64,000 nucleotides of DNA from JAICYJ01 sp963766445. GTDB taxonomy: Bacteria; Actinomycetota; Thermoleophilia; Gaiellales; JAICJC01. The notes under the pieces are model-generated. The model ran no database searches. It was given only the letters and a program-made list of their open reading frames with translations, and had not been told where the DNA came from. The position numbers and the translations under genes are program-made. The stretch lies in NCBI GenBank assembly GCA_963766445.1, contig CAVXZW010000015.1:1-64000 (forward strand), written 5' to 3'. Below are positions 27,688 through 36,855 of the stretch, one piece after another (positions within the stretch are counted from its first letter, which is position 1; every line of letters starts with the position of its first letter).

Positions 27688-28854
27688 GTGACCGGCATTG
27701 CGTTGGCCTTGGCGGTCGGGATCGTGGTATCGGTCGCGCCCGGCGTGGCGCAGGCCGCGGGGAAGCAGGGTGGTGGCTGTGTGGGGCGCCATCCGGCATA
27801 CATCGAGGGCGTTTTTGAGCCGAGCTATTCGGCCGGCTGCTCCGGGCATGACGAACCCGAACTGGATCCCCTGTCGAACCTGGCCGGCTCGGCCAGGGAC
27901 GTGACGTGGAGCTTTGTCCTACCGGGCAATGGCAATCGCTTCCCGGTGGATGCGGTGGGGCCGGCGTTCTGGTTCGGCGGGCCGGTGACCGACCCCGACA
28001 GCCTGTTCGGGCAGGCGTTCGAAGAGCTCCAGTTCTACCCCAATTCCGTGGTCACCAACTGCACGCCTGGCGGCGGCTACGTGGTAACCCAACAGCCCGG
28101 CGACTACACGGTCTGCTCGCCGGTCTGGTCTCTGACGACCACCGGGCAGAAACCCAACTACCACGAGCCGGCCGCGTTCAACGCGATGCTGACCCGCGAC
28201 GGCACGGACGCTCCGCTGGTCATGCACGCCAAGGACAGGGTCAACGTCCACTACTTCGTGACGGCGGCCAAGGATGGCTGGCACATCCGCGTCACCGACA
28301 CGACCACCGGGCAGAGTGGTGTGATCGTGTTGAACAGCAAGCAGAGCGGGCCGCTGATGCCGCCGTTCAGTCGCAGCAGGATCGGAAACTCGCTGGGATG
28401 GGGCCTGGTGCATGACGCGCCGATCGCGTTTGTCTGGGAGATCGGCCACACGTCGCCGTTCTCCAGTCCCGGCAGCGCGTTCTGCTGGCCTGGCGAAGCC
28501 GGGTGCTACTCCTACGACGCACCGGCCTGGGCCAACCAGAGCCCGCCCATCCACATCACGAATGTCACCTTCGCCGACGGCTCACACCCGAGCTCGTGGG
28601 CGGTCGTCAGCGATTACGGCGGGAAGGCCGAGATCACCGATCCCACGGAAACCGGATCGACATGCAGCGCGTACGGCGGCCCCCTGTGCATCTACCCGTG
28701 GTACACCAAGAACGCGGATGGGTCGTTCAGCTATGGAGTGGACTACCCGACCACCGTCAAGGACTACGGCAAAGCCAACCAGTTTGCACAGACGCTCCAG
28801 TGCGGTGGCCCGTTCGGGCCTGACTCCACCTACTGCGCAACCGTCATCCACTAG
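27688..28854 (+). CDS. Secreted protein of unknown function
   Basis: A 388-residue exported protein. GTG 27688 gives a hydrophobic N-terminus (MTGIALALAVGIVVSVAPGV, then AQAAG as a likely cleavage site) lacking the usual basic residues, so the real start may be slightly different; ATG 27674 lies upstream but in another frame. The mature part is rich in Trp, Tyr, Pro and Gly with about ten cysteines. It contains stretches such as HYFVTAAKDGWHIRVTDTTT that look like a carbohydrate-binding or beta-sandwich domain. I do not recognise a family. It is followed by a gap of about 155 bases (28855-29011) before the first TadG-like gene, in which I see nothing certain. Confidence 0.65.
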   Translation: MTGIALALAVGIVVSVAPGVAQAAGKQGGGCVGRHPAYIEGVFEPSYSAGCSGHDEPELDPLSNLAGSARDVTWSFVLPGNGNRFPVDAVGPAFWFGGPVTDPDSLFGQAFEELQFYPNSVVTNCTPGGGYVVTQQPGDYTVCSPVWSLTTTGQKPNYHEPAAFNAMLTRDGTDAPLVMHAKDRVNVHYFVTAAKDGWHIRVTDTTTGQSGVIVLNSKQSGPLMPPFSRSRIGNSLGWGLVHDAPIAFVWEIGHTSPFSSPGSAFCWPGEAGCYSYDAPAWANQSPPIHITNVTFADGSHPSSWAVVSDYGGKAEITDPTETGSTCSAYGGPLCIYPWYTKNADGSFSYGVDYPTTVKDYGKANQFAQTLQCGGPFGPDSTYCATVIH

Positions 28855-29011
28855 CAGCGACCGCGTCGCCTGGGAGGACCGTGATCGGTCCCCCAGGCGA
28901 CCGGTGAGGTGCGGTCACCCGTTTGGGGGTTTCTGCGCCGATACCGCAGGTTCCACTCGTGTTGTGGTGTCTATATGTCGACCCTGTCTCCGGATGGAGC
29001 GTTGCCAGCCC

Positions 29012-30061
29012 ATGGCCCACGATCGAGATCTCTCACACCCAGCCGTCGAGACTGCCCTGCCGAAGCCGGCGCGCGAGCGCCGCGGTCAGGCGGGCCAGAC
29101 GCTGCCGTTGGTGATGTTCTTCATGGTCGCACTGCTGGGCGTGGCTGGACTGGTGATCGATGTCGGTGGCTGGTACCTGCAGAAGCGGCAGGTGCAGGCG
29201 GCTGCTGATGCGAGCGCCCTGGCCGGCGCCAACCAGCTGCCGGTCGGCTGGTCGACCGCCCAGTCGACGGCGCAGACCGAGTACACGAACAACGGCAAGG
29301 CCGGCGACAGCAGCAGCATCACCAATACCACTGACCTGGCCGCCAACGACTCGGTCACGGTCAGTGCCTCGCGGGTCGCGCCCGGCTACCTGACGCGCGT
29401 GTTCGGGCTGTCCGGCGTCACCGTCTCGGGCAGCGCCACCGCCACGATCGAAAGCGTCGTCGGCTACAAGTCCACCGGCAACGTGATGCCCTGGGGCATC
29501 ATGCGCGGCTCATACACTGTGGGATCGTCGTACTCGATGAAGATCGCGAACGACGGCTCATCGCAGTCGGGCGCGCTGGACATCCCCTACGAGGGCGGCT
29601 GCGCCGGTTCGGACGGCAGCAACGACTACCGGCAGCTGATCAACGGCGGCGAGATCGCCTGTCCAATCAACGTCGGCGACACGCTCGGCCTGCAGTCTGG
29701 CTCGATCCCGGGCCCAACGTCTCAGGGCATCACCGACCGCATCCCCAACATGCAGCCGGCCAGCCAGATCGTGTCGGTCGGCGCCAACGGCACCGCCACC
29801 ATCCTGGACAGCACCTCCAAGCAGCTTGTCCTGATCCCGATCATCGAGAACACCGACGGCACCACCAACTGGACGGGCGGGTCGATGCACGTTCGCGTCG
29901 TCGGGTTCGCCTGGTTCGTGATCACCAGCGTCACCGGCAACGGTCAGAAGGTCACCGTCACCGGCGAGTTCGTCAGCATCGCGTCCTCCGACGGCAACGC
30001 CACCCTCGGCGCCTACACCGGGCTGCCGGGCGGCGCCACCTCCGTCGCACTCACCAAGTAA
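29012..30061 (+). CDS. TadE/TadG-like membrane-anchored exported protein 1
   Basis: A 349-residue protein with the N-terminal signature of TadG-like Flp-pilus-associated proteins. A short basic segment (RERRGQAGQTLPLVMFF) runs into one membrane helix, then IDVGGWYLQKRQVQAAADAS, the QxAADAAALAGA-type motif of the family. The outside part is Ser/Thr/Gly-rich with few charged residues, typical of surface proteins. ATG 29012 is chosen because the family signature begins about 25 residues later and the longer frame upstream shadows the previous gene. No Tad secretion ATPase or prepilin gene is in the window. It is a paralogue of the gene at 31683. Confidence 0.82.
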   Translation: MAHDRDLSHPAVETALPKPARERRGQAGQTLPLVMFFMVALLGVAGLVIDVGGWYLQKRQVQAAADASALAGANQLPVGWSTAQSTAQTEYTNNGKAGDSSSITNTTDLAANDSVTVSASRVAPGYLTRVFGLSGVTVSGSATATIESVVGYKSTGNVMPWGIMRGSYTVGSSYSMKIANDGSSQSGALDIPYEGGCAGSDGSNDYRQLINGGEIACPINVGDTLGLQSGSIPGPTSQGITDRIPNMQPASQIVSVGANGTATILDSTSKQLVLIPIIENTDGTTNWTGGSMHVRVVGFAWFVITSVTGNGQKVTVTGEFVSIASSDGNATLGAYTGLPGGATSVALTK

Positions 30062-30128
30062 CATGGCTACCCGAGCCGGCCGGGCAGCCGGTGCGGATCG
30101 ATCAACACCACTCGAGGTGTGGCACTGA

Positions 30129-30749
30129 TTGGATGATCGTCGGGTCAGCCGTTTGGATGAGTTCGGGTTCCAGGGAGCACTGGCCGCAGCTCGGCTGGGT
30201 GAGGAGTGGGCGGTCGCGTTGCTGTGGCGGGACCTGCATCCGCGGATCCTACGGTACCTGCGGGTTGCCGTCGGCGACTCCGATGCGGAGGATCTCGGGT
30301 CAGATGTGTGGCTGGAAGTGGCGCGGGGGCTGCGGCGCTTCGACGGAGATGCGTTTGCGCTCCGGGCCTGGGTGTTCACGATCGCCCGGCGACGCGTGAT
30401 CGATGCAGGGCGAAGGGTGCAGCGGCGGCGAACGGATCCGATGTCGCCGCAGCAGATCGATCGTGGCTGCGACGACGCGCCCGGCGAACTCGAGGCGCGG
30501 TTGGCCCTGGATGCAGCGCTGAGGCACGTCGCGCGGCTACCGCGTGATCAGGCGGAGGTGGTGGCGTTGCGGGTGCTGGCGGGTCTCAGTGCCGAGCAGG
30601 TCGCCGAGATCGTGGGGAAGCGCGCGGGAGCGGTGCGGGTGCTGCAGCATCGGGGCCTGCGGCGGTTGGCAAACGACCTCGCGGCGGAGGGTGTAACACG
30701 GCAGGCGGGTGCGGCGATCTTCGGTATGGATGAGCCACTCACCACGTGA
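30129..30749 (+). CDS. ECF-type RNA polymerase sigma factor
   Basis: A 206-residue sigma-70-family regulator. Region 2 is seen in AVALLWRDLHPRILRYLRVA, DAEDLGSDVWLEVARGL and RAWVFTIARRRVIDAGRR. Region 4 has ARLPRDQAEVVALRVLAGLS and the helix-turn-helix in AEQVAEIVGKRAGAVRVLQH. No extra C-terminal domain is present. The start is TTG 30129 (no ATG is available in frame before the conserved region). It sits between two TadG-like genes, and a one-pass extracytoplasmic protein gene follows after a single base, the usual arrangement of an ECF sigma and its membrane partner. Confidence 0.9.
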   Translation: MDDRRVSRLDEFGFQGALAAARLGEEWAVALLWRDLHPRILRYLRVAVGDSDAEDLGSDVWLEVARGLRRFDGDAFALRAWVFTIARRRVIDAGRRVQRRRTDPMSPQQIDRGCDDAPGELEARLALDAALRHVARLPRDQAEVVALRVLAGLSAEQVAEIVGKRAGAVRVLQHRGLRRLANDLAAEGVTRQAGAAIFGMDEPLTT

Positions 30750-30750
30750 T

Positions 30751-31497
30751 ATGAGAAGCGACGATCGTGTCCTCGACGGCCTCCCGGTCGACGGCGGGTC
30801 GCTCGCGTCCCTGATGGACGCGTTGCGGGTACCCGGCCTGGATCACGAGCTGTCGGATCAGGCGCAGTCGGTGGCGGCATTCACGGCGGCGCTCGGCGCT
30901 GCCGAGACTGTTGATCGCCCGAGGAGGGGTCCCGTGAAATCTCGTCGTTCCCGTTTCGCTCTGAGCCTGGCGCTGTCCGGCGCCGCGCTGGTCGCAACCA
31001 GCGGCCTGGCCTACGCCGGCGCACTGCCCGGCGCCGCGCAGGACACGGCCAACAGTGTGCTGGCCGGCCTCGGTGTGACCGTGCCCGGACACAACCAGCA
31101 TGCGGGGACGCATCCCGACACCCGCGGAAACTCCGCCGCCGCACCCGGGCACGCCGCGACCGGCGATACCGGTACGGACGCAACCGGCGACACCAGCTCC
31201 GGCAAGGGCAAGGGATCCGCTATCTCGACCCTGGCGCGGACCACCACCGCAACCGGCCGTGACAAGGGCGCGATCATCTCAACCGCCGCCAGCGGCGGGA
31301 AGAGCCATGCCGGGAATCCTCCCGGCGGGGCCGGCGCTCACCAGTCGGCAGGTACCTCCGATCAGGGCGGAACCGGCACGGCCGACGGCGCCAGCGGTGG
31401 AAGCGACAGCCAGGGATCATCGACGGCACACGTCGCCAGCGACGGCCACAGCAGCACAGGTTCCGGCAACGCCGGCAGCCACCCGGCCGCTCACTAG
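30751..31497 (+). CDS. One-pass Ser/Thr/Gly-rich extracytoplasmic protein, probable sigma partner
   Basis: A 248-residue protein. The N-terminal cytosolic part of about 65 residues (MRSDDRVLDGLPVDGGSLAS, QSVAAFTAALGAA) is followed by basic residues (KSRRSRFAL) and one hydrophobic segment (SLALSGAALVATSGLAYAGA). A long, low-complexity exported tail of Gly, Ser, Thr, Ala and His ends in SHPAAH. ATG 30751 follows the sigma-factor stop by one base. The position and topology suggest an anti-sigma or sigma-linked sensor, but no zinc-binding anti-sigma motif is present, so the role is inferred from context only. A strong hairpin follows the stop. Confidence 0.65.
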   Translation: MRSDDRVLDGLPVDGGSLASLMDALRVPGLDHELSDQAQSVAAFTAALGAAETVDRPRRGPVKSRRSRFALSLALSGAALVATSGLAYAGALPGAAQDTANSVLAGLGVTVPGHNQHAGTHPDTRGNSAAAPGHAATGDTGTDATGDTSSGKGKGSAISTLARTTTATGRDKGAIISTAASGGKSHAGNPPGGAGAHQSAGTSDQGGTGTADGASGGSDSQGSSTAHVASDGHSSTGSGNAGSHPAAH

Positions 31498-31508
31498 CGA
31501 GAACGGGT

Positions 31509-31546
31509 CCATCCCCGGTCGCGGCAGGGGGGCGCGCCGGGGATGG
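31509..31546 (+). terminator. Hairpin after the sigma-partner gene
   Basis: CCATCCCCGG (31509-31518) pairs with CCGGGGATGG (31537-31546) around an 18-base loop, 12 bases after the stop codon. There is no U-tract, as is common in high-GC actinobacteria. Confidence 0.55.
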
Positions 31547-31577
31547 GCCTGGAACGACCTGTGTTGAGCGGCTGCAT

Positions 31578-31609
31578 CGGCGGCTCACCTGAAGGGGTGA
31601 TCTTGCCGC
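31578..31609 (+). promoter_or_regulatory. Nested hairpin in the leader of the second TadG-like gene
   Basis: GGCGGC (31578-31583) pairs with GCCGCC (31604-31609), and inside it TCACC pairs with GGTGA. It lies in the 185-base gap between the sigma-partner gene and the TadG-like gene. It does not match a riboswitch consensus that I know; a processing site or chance structure is equally possible. Confidence 0.3.
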
Positions 31610-31682
31610 CACGAGCGCAGGATGTGGCCGGTTCGCGGGTCTTGTCACATACAGGACACCTCTCAGGTCGATCCCAAGGATC

Positions 31683-32729
31683 ATGGTCCCCCACCACACA
31701 TCCCTCGAGCTACCGGCAAGCGCCGCACCAGCGCGCCCGTCCAGGTTGGGTCGCCGCGACGGCCAGACTGGTCAGACGTTGCCCTTGTTCGTGGTCTTCC
31801 TGTTCGTCCTGCTTGGGATGTGCGCGCTGGCGATCGATGTGGGGTTCTGGGCGCAGGGCAAGCGAGCGGCGCAGAACTCGGCGGATGCGTCTGCGCTTTC
31901 GGGCGCCGCCTTTCTCGGGGTCAACTGGCCGACTGCCCAGACGAACGCGTCGTCCATGTTCGCAAAGAACATGGCGAGCGGTGATACCGCGACCTACACG
32001 CAGGGCACGACGTATATCCCCAACGACACGATTCAGGTGACGGTCAACCGTCAGGCTCCGACCTTCTTCGCCAAGATCTTCGGCAAGACCAGCGTCAGCC
32101 TCACCGCGACCGCCAAGGCAACGATGATCCAGAACGGCGGAGGGGCACTGCCGTGGGCGGTGATGAACAACCCCTACATACCGGGGAACACCTACCAGAT
32201 CTACACCGACAACAGCGGGCCCAACAACGGAGCGGTGCGGCTGCCGGCCTGGGACACTGCCACATCAGCATGCACGACCGGAAACGTCAACGGCATGGGC
32301 GGATCCCAGCTCTACCAGGCCCAGATCACCGGCGGCGTCGTCACAACCTGCCCGATCATCGTCGATCAGGTGCTCGACACCAAGACCGGACAAAATACCG
32401 GTCCCACCTCGGCCGGCATCGACGCTCGCTGCAGCCCCCTGCAGGCGCCGAGCACGATCGCCACGTTCGGCAGCAGCGTGACACTGCTCCAGCCGAACAG
32501 CTGCCAGCTGGTGCTGCTTCCCGTCGTGATCAACTACCAGGACGGGTCGAACACCTGGCCCCCTCAGGGAGCCGGCCAGGTCAAGGTCGTCAGCTTCTCG
32601 TGGTGGATCATCAAGGACTACACCAGCGGCGGAAAGATCGTCGACGCCGTCTACGTCGGCACCGCGGAGACCGATCCCAGCCTCGGCAACACCCTCCCGC
32701 CCGCGTACATCCCGCAGCTCACCGGGTAG
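31683..32729 (+). CDS. TadE/TadG-like membrane-anchored exported protein 2
   Basis: A 348-residue paralogue of the gene at 29012. The same order is seen: a proline/arginine-rich cytosolic start, RRDGQTGQTLPLFVVFLFVL as membrane entry, IDVGFWAQGKRAAQNSADAS matching the TadG-like signature, then an exported Thr/Asn/Gly-rich domain with several cysteines. The two proteins also share internal patterns (LPWAVMNNPY versus MPWGIMRGSY; QLVLLPVVINYQDGS versus QLVLIPIIENTDGT), so they arose by duplication. ATG 31683 is the first start. It is convergent with the Asp-box gene that ends at 32757. Confidence 0.82.
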   Translation: MVPHHTSLELPASAAPARPSRLGRRDGQTGQTLPLFVVFLFVLLGMCALAIDVGFWAQGKRAAQNSADASALSGAAFLGVNWPTAQTNASSMFAKNMASGDTATYTQGTTYIPNDTIQVTVNRQAPTFFAKIFGKTSVSLTATAKATMIQNGGGALPWAVMNNPYIPGNTYQIYTDNSGPNNGAVRLPAWDTATSACTTGNVNGMGGSQLYQAQITGGVVTTCPIIVDQVLDTKTGQNTGPTSAGIDARCSPLQAPSTIATFGSSVTLLQPNSCQLVLLPVVINYQDGSNTWPPQGAGQVKVVSFSWWIIKDYTSGGKIVDAVYVGTAETDPSLGNTLPPAYIPQLTG

Positions 32730-32756
32730 GCCGCGCGCCTGCGGGCCCCACGTTTC

Positions 32757-34151
32757 TTATTGTCCCCTGGTATACCAGCTGCCACCGGGTCCGATGTAGC
32801 TCGTGCCCTCGCTCCAGATCACGTAGTTGACGCCGGATGGCGCCGTCTCCATCTCGAAGTAGTCACCGTAGGGGAACGCGTATCCGGCGGCCGTCTTGTA
32901 CGGCGCACCCGACCCGAGGTCTGACAGCCGCACGGCGGTCGACCAGGTTCCGCCGCCGTTGCTGGTGCGTGTGTACCACGTGTTGTATGCGGTCGCGCCG
33001 TTCCTGTTGTCTTGCCACGCAACGCGGAAGTCGCCCGCGGTCGGCCCATGGGAGACGACGGGGAAGCCGCTGTCGCCCAGACCGTTCAGCTGCTGCCGCG
33101 CGCTCCAGGTTGCACCGTCGGTGGACGTGCGCACATACAAACCCTTCGGCGCTCCCGCCGTGGTGTTGAGCGTGTAGGCGACCAGCACCTTGCCGGCCGA
33201 GTCGACCGAGAGCATCGCCTGCGGTCCCAGGAAGTCGTTCGTGCAGCCGTTGGCCGTGCACGCGGGCTGCTGCTCCGATGTGTCGATGAAGGTCGTCGTC
33301 CACGAGGTTCCGCCGTTGGTGGAGCGGAGCACCGCCAGCTTCACCTGGCCGGTGGCGCTCTGGTTCTCGGCGCTCTCGGAGAAATAGACGGAGCCGTTGG
33401 GAGCGACCGCACCGCCCTCGGCGAACCAGTAGAGCGAGTCGCTGTTGGTCTTGACCCGGGTGCCCCAGGTCGCGCCGAAGTCGTGCGAGGCGACCACGTA
33501 GCTGTCGCTCGCGTTGAAGGCGATGTAGACGTCCTTGCCGGTCGGCGATATCGCCAGGATCGGCTTGTCGCTGAAGCTGAGGGACTTGCCCTCAACCGAC
33601 TTGGGCGTCGACCATGTCGCCCCGTGATTGGTCGACTTCGAGAACACCACGCCCGGCTGATAGTCGTTCAGCCACGCGGCATACAACGTGCCGTCGCTGG
33701 CCACGGCCAGCTGCGGATCGTTCTGCGCCTTCACGTTCTTGCACGCGCAGATGTACGTGTCGGGACCCCACGTGGCCCCGCCGTCGCTCGAGGCGCGCAC
33801 GATGATTGCCGGATCCGAACACGAGGCGCAGGCCTTCGGCCCGCCGTAGCGCGTGGTCGCCTGGTAGACGTACGACGAGCTGGGATCGACCGCGATCGCG
33901 GGCTCCCAGTCATCACCGCTGCTCCACAGGCGCTCCGAGTCGAACCCCGTCGGCGTCACCGCGGCCTGCGCCGTCAGCTGACGCACCGTCTTGCCATGGA
34001 AGGCCGCGATCCGCGCCCCCGCCACGTCCTTGTCCGGATCTCCCTTTCCGTCGTGCTCCTCACTGCTGCGCCCCAGCCCGATGATCAGAGCTGCCGCCAC
34101 AACCACCACCACGACCACGATTCCCACCAGCAACGATCGCTTCTGCAGCAT
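32757..34151 (-). CDS. Membrane-anchored Asp-box (BNR/sialidase-like) repeat protein
   Basis: A 464-residue protein anchored by one N-terminal helix (LLVGIVVVVVVVAAALIIGL, residues 7-26) with the rest outside. At least six Asp-box motifs (S-x-D-x-G-x-T-W type) occur: SSDGGATWG, STNHGATWS, SHDFGATWG, STNGGTSWT, STDGATWS and SNGGGTWS. This indicates a six-bladed propeller. Asp-boxes are structural and occur in sialidases and many non-enzymes; the sialidase arginine triad is not clear, so I do not assign sialidase activity. ATG 34151 gives MLQKRSLLVG. It lies directly downstream of a second Asp-box gene. Confidence 0.78.
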   Translation of the reverse strand: MLQKRSLLVGIVVVVVVVAAALIIGLGRSSEEHDGKGDPDKDVAGARIAAFHGKTVRQLTAQAAVTPTGFDSERLWSSGDDWEPAIAVDPSSSYVYQATTRYGGPKACASCSDPAIIVRASSDGGATWGPDTYICACKNVKAQNDPQLAVASDGTLYAAWLNDYQPGVVFSKSTNHGATWSTPKSVEGKSLSFSDKPILAISPTGKDVYIAFNASDSYVVASHDFGATWGTRVKTNSDSLYWFAEGGAVAPNGSVYFSESAENQSATGQVKLAVLRSTNGGTSWTTTFIDTSEQQPACTANGCTNDFLGPQAMLSVDSAGKVLVAYTLNTTAGAPKGLYVRTSTDGATWSARQQLNGLGDSGFPVVSHGPTAGDFRVAWQDNRNGATAYNTWYTRTSNGGGTWSTAVRLSDLGSGAPYKTAAGYAFPYGDYFEMETAPSGVNYVIWSEGTSYIGPGGSWYTRGQ

Positions 34152-34184
34152 CTTGCCTTGCCTCCCCGGACCGGTTGAGGGCAC

Positions 34185-35426
34185 TCAGTTCTGTCGGTTC
34201 GTCCAGATGTCGCCGTGCACCTGGCCGGTGTCGCCTTCGCCCATGACGGCCACGGCCTTGCCGGCGGAGTTGATGGCGACGGTGTCGTAGTCGCGATACG
34301 GAGTGCGGAAGCGGGCCGTTGTCTTGTAGGACGCGCCGGAAGTCGCATCAGACACCTTCGCATCGGCGGTCCAGGTGGCGCCGCCGTCGGCGGACTGCCG
34401 CTCGCAGACGTTAAAGGCGCCACCGCGGTTGTGCATCCAGGTGATCACGAACTGGCCGGCAGCCTTGCCGGCGGCGGCAACCTGGGTGGCGTCGGCCCCG
34501 CCGGCTGAGGTAGTCATCTCGACGCGCGCGGACCAGGTGGCACCGGAATCGGTCGAGCGGCGGACGTACACCTTGCCGTTCGCTCCCACGCTGGTCGAGC
34601 CGCTGTACAGGAGCACCAGGGCACGGGAGGCGTCCGAGGCGACCGTGGTAACCGACGAGGTCGCGAAGGTTGCCCCGGTGTTGAGCGTATGCGCCACCGT
34701 TCGCTGCGAGCTGCCGCCGGCGTTCGTGGAGCGGAACGAGACGATGTTGATAGGCCCTGTGAGCTTTGTGCTGTTGCCCTTCTCGGGATACTCGGACGCG
34801 ACCATCACGGCCGTCCCGTTCGGGAGCACGGTGCCACCGTTCGGGTAGTAGTAGATGTTCGATTCGTTCGTGATCTGTACCGGCGTGAGAACGTGAGACC
34901 TGCGTCGTGCGACGAGGTGGCGTCGATGTTGCCGTGTGACGCCCACATCACGTAGATGTCCTGCCCGTTGGCACTGGTGGTCATCCACGGCTTGTCGCCC
35001 AGCGTGCCGGCGGAGATCTTGATCGGCACCGACCACGTGGCCGCGTGATCGGTCGACCGGGTGAACGAGATGTGGTTCCCCTGCATGAACGTCGCGTACA
35101 CGGCGTGGGTGCTCGACGTTGCCAGGGTGATGTCGTATTGCCCCTTCCCGCAACTCGCGCAAAGCGGCTTGACCGCGCCCCACGTCGATCCGCCGTCGGT
35201 CGACGTCCGCTGGCTGATGGTGATGCTGGGGCCGGAGTACTGCATCCAGGCGGTGTAGACGTAAGGCGTCGACGGGTCGGCGGCGATCGCCGGCTCCCAC
35301 CCATCACCCGTCGCCGGCGAGGAGATGATCGACTCACCCTGCCACCCGGCGGTGGCAGCGCGCAACTCCGGCCACCCCTACCGCCAACGCGATCAGGGTC
35401 ACCGCGAGTGCCGCACGAACGGTCAT
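34185..35426 (-). CDS. Secreted Asp-box repeat protein, paralogue (two frameshifts)
   Basis: About 413 residues after repair. ATG 35426 opens a signal peptide (MTVRAALAVTLIALAVGVAG). One extra base near 35357-35366 separates it from LRAATAGWQGESIISS. A second break near 34884-34892 separates DAGLTFS from TPVQITNESNIYYYPNGG. Asp-boxes visible are STDGGSTWG, STDHAATWS, STDSGATWS and SADGGATWT. Like its neighbour at 32757 it has GDGWEPAIAADPS (GDDWEPAIAVDPS there), so the pair is a tandem duplication and probably one operon (33 bases apart). Function is unknown; cell-surface binding or glycan hydrolysis are family possibilities. Confidence 0.7.
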
Positions 35427-35591
35427 GCCAACGCGAAACGTGGATCCCGACACCGGAGGCTCCTTATCGAGGGATGGGCGCCGCATAACGTATCGACCCA
35501 CGAGATGGTTCTGTCAAACCGGCCGGCGGCGATTAGCGCGCGCCGGACCAGGGTTGTCCGACCAGCAAGCGGCGCCGAACACTTCACGCGA

Positions 35592-36738
35592 CTATCGTCC
35601 GAGCTTGGCCATGGCGTCGGCAAGCGCGTCGATGTCGGAGCTGTCGTTGTAGGCGTGAAGGGACACGCGGATGCCGCCCCCTCTCGAGCTGACCACGATC
35701 TGATGCTCTTCAGCAAGACGGGCCTGGATCGCTGGTGCGGAGAGCGTGGGGTGTCGCAGCGAGACGATGTGATGGCTCGCTCCGGGCGCGTCGAGATCTC
35801 GGAACGGCGTCCAGCCGTGCGGCGCCATCGCGGCTACAAGCTCGCGCGCGAGTGCTTCGGCATGTCGGGTGAGCGCCGGAAAGCCGACTCCGGTCAACAG
35901 CTCGATCGAGGTGCTCAGGCCGGCGGCCGAACTGTAGGCGATCGTTGAGAGTTCGAACCGTCGCGCGTCGGTTGCGAGCGCCAGCGTCGTGGGGTCGAAC
36001 TGGAAGGGGTGTTGGGTGCCTTTCCAGCCGACGATCGGCGGCACGGCCTGGAGCAACTCGTCGGCGGCCACCAGCAGCGCGACGCCGCCATGCGTGGACA
36101 GCCATTTGTACCCGCTGCACACGAGCGCATCAGCAGACCACGAGCGCAGGCTCACAGCCATCGCTCCCGCCATCTGCGTGACGTCGACGATGACACGCGC
36201 CCCGACCGCGTGAGCACGCCGAACGACCTCCCCGACGTCGACCAGCGACCCAGTCGCGAACTGGACCGCACTGAAACACACCCCGGTGGTGCCGCTCTGA
36301 ATGCCGTCGAGGAGCGCAGCCGTGAGATCCTGTCCTGGATCGTCATCGACCCACTTGACCGCCGTGCCGAACCGCTCGCGCGCGACAAGCCACGGATAGG
36401 TGACGCTGGGGAAATCGGACGCCACGAGCAGGACCTCCCCGCCGGACTGTCGCCGTCAAGATCGCGAGCTGACCGAGCGCCTCACTGGCTCCTCCCACCA
36501 CCGCCACCGACCGCAGCGGCACGTCGAACAACCCGGACGCAGCCTCGCGGAGATCATCCAGAATCCGCTCCTCGGTGTCATCCGAGAGCCGCACGTTTCC
36601 GTACTGCGCGACATCGACGAGGAAATCGACCATCGACTTCGTCGAACGGCGCGGAACCAGGCCAAGCGACGCCTGATTCAGGTACACGCAACGCTCCAGT
36701 GCGGCGTACTCCTCCCGCGGGATCAGGGCCGACGTCAA
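35592..36738 (-). CDS. Class V aminotransferase-like PLP enzyme (one-base frameshift)
   Basis: Fold-type I PLP enzyme of the cysteine desulfurase/isopenicillin epimerase-like group, about 382 residues after repair. The N-terminus reads YLNQASLGLVPRRS, then ERILDDLREAASGLFDVPLR and VGGASEALGQLAILTATV. A break near 36446-36452 precedes EVLLVASDFPSVTYPWLVAR. The PLP aspartate lies in VIVDVTQMAG and the Schiff-base lysine in CSGYKWLSTHGG, both intact. The C-terminal domain ends VSSRGGGIRVSLHAYNDSSD. Substrate is unknown. It stands between the Asp-box operon and the beta-helix gene on the same strand; the 165 bases upstream of the Asp-box gene start hold nothing that I can name. Confidence 0.8.
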
Positions 36739-36809
36739 AACGTCGCCCGCTGTCCTTGCTCCTGAAGCATCACGCGTGAGTATCCCTAAAACGCCCCGCC
36801 CTGCAGAAG

Positions 36810-36851
36810 AAACGGCTGGGGCACCGGGCTCGCCCGGCGCCCCAGCCGTTT
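36810..36851 (-). terminator. Strong terminator hairpin after the beta-helix gene
   Basis: AAACGGCTGGGGC (36810-36822) is perfectly complementary to GCCCCAGCCGTTT (36839-36851); the loop holds a further GCCCGG/CCGGGC pairing. It begins five bases after the stop of the beta-helix gene and before the aminotransferase start, so it separates the two transcripts. Confidence 0.85.
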
Positions 36852-36855
36852 CAGC

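Noticed and set aside
28412..29011. N-terminal extension of the first TadG-like protein
   Set aside because: It overlaps the end of the secreted-protein gene and is Arg/Ser/Pro-rich shadow sequence; the TadG signature starts after 29012.
31563..31682. A cyclic-di-GMP riboswitch before the TadG-like gene
   Set aside because: The conserved GEMM sequences are not present; only a simple nested hairpin is seen.
32757..35426. Calling the Asp-box proteins sialidases
   Set aside because: Asp-boxes are structural and occur in many proteins; the catalytic arginine triad could not be identified.
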